A stretch of 5,972 nucleotides of DNA. Origin: Synergistaceae bacterium. Its GTDB lineage: Bacteria > Synergistota > Synergistia > Synergistales > Aminobacteriaceae. This document shows, in pieces, positions 5,943-5,972 of this stretch. The notes under the pieces were generated by a model. The model was not told where the DNA came from, made no database searches, and was given only the letters and a program-made list of their open reading frames with translations. How positions within the stretch are numbered: position 1 is the stretch's first letter; each line of letters opens with the position of its first letter. A program made the position numbers and the translations under genes. The DNA is taken from assembly GCA_009778055.1 (NCBI GenBank), contig WRKN01000159.1, positions 1 to 5,972 on the forward strand, read 5' to 3'.

Positions 5943-5972
5943 TTATGGAGGTGTCATTAAATATTGCGGGTT
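5930..5972 (+). CDS. Possible start of the next gene, cut by window edge
   Basis: An ATG at 5930 opens a frame MNYYLMEVSLNIAG that has no stop before the window ends. A second in-frame ATG lies at 5945. No good ribosome-binding site precedes either one, and GGAGG at 5947-5951 may instead serve a start beyond or near the edge. Fourteen codons are too few to recognise a family. The position directly after a hybrid kinase would suit a signalling partner, but that is only a guess. Confidence 0.2.
   Translation, partial: MNYYLMEVSLNIAG

Noticed and set aside
5921..5972. Rho-independent terminator after the kinase
   Set aside because: The only hairpin is AT-rich and is not followed by a T-run.

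Overview
The window looks like a bacterial chromosomal segment with two oppositely oriented gene blocks that diverge from a 172-base intergenic region (1064-1235). I cannot place the organism firmly. The moderately GC-rich coding sequence, purine-rich AGGAGG ribosome-binding sites and the flavour of the hybrid kinase and nucleotidyltransferase/HEPN proteins would fit an anaerobe from the Bacillota, Synergistota or Spirochaetota, but this is an impression and not a search result.

Left block, minus strand, read from 1063 down to 1. A small nucleotidyltransferase of the MNT type (GSx10DxD motif) is followed, with an 8-base overlap, by a HEPN-domain protein. After a 79-base gap comes the N-terminal part of an AAA-type P-loop ATPase of the DUF4143-like kind, which runs off the left edge. 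MNT and HEPN together form a classic toxin-antitoxin-like pair, and the ATPase may belong to the same transcript. A sigma70-like promoter with a 17-base spacer and a strong ribosome-binding site precede the first gene.

Right block, plus strand, 1236 to 5920. A free-standing Hpt (histidine phosphotransfer) protein is followed 9 bases later by a polytopic DUF2157 membrane protein. This overlaps by ATGA with a GDYXXLXY-domain protein. After about 90 bases comes a large membrane-bound hybrid histidine kinase (Cache sensor, GAF-like region, HisKA, HATPase_c, receiver). The kinase has a receiver but no Hpt domain, so the Hpt protein at the head of the block is the obvious partner: kinase His to receiver Asp to Hpt His, and then to a response regulator that is not in this window. 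The DUF2157/GDYXXLXY pair lies between the two phosphorelay parts, which suggests, without proof, a link between an envelope membrane complex of unknown role and this signalling route. A few codons of a possible next gene lie at the right edge.

Points worth a second look are a three-copy 9-base direct repeat in the Hpt leader, a strong ribosome-binding site before the kinase that leads into an ATG-TAA start-stop (possibly a broken start codon), and the lack of a catalytic-type His at the usual HEPN motif. No tRNA, rRNA, CRISPR array, insertion sequence or convincing GC-rich terminator was seen.
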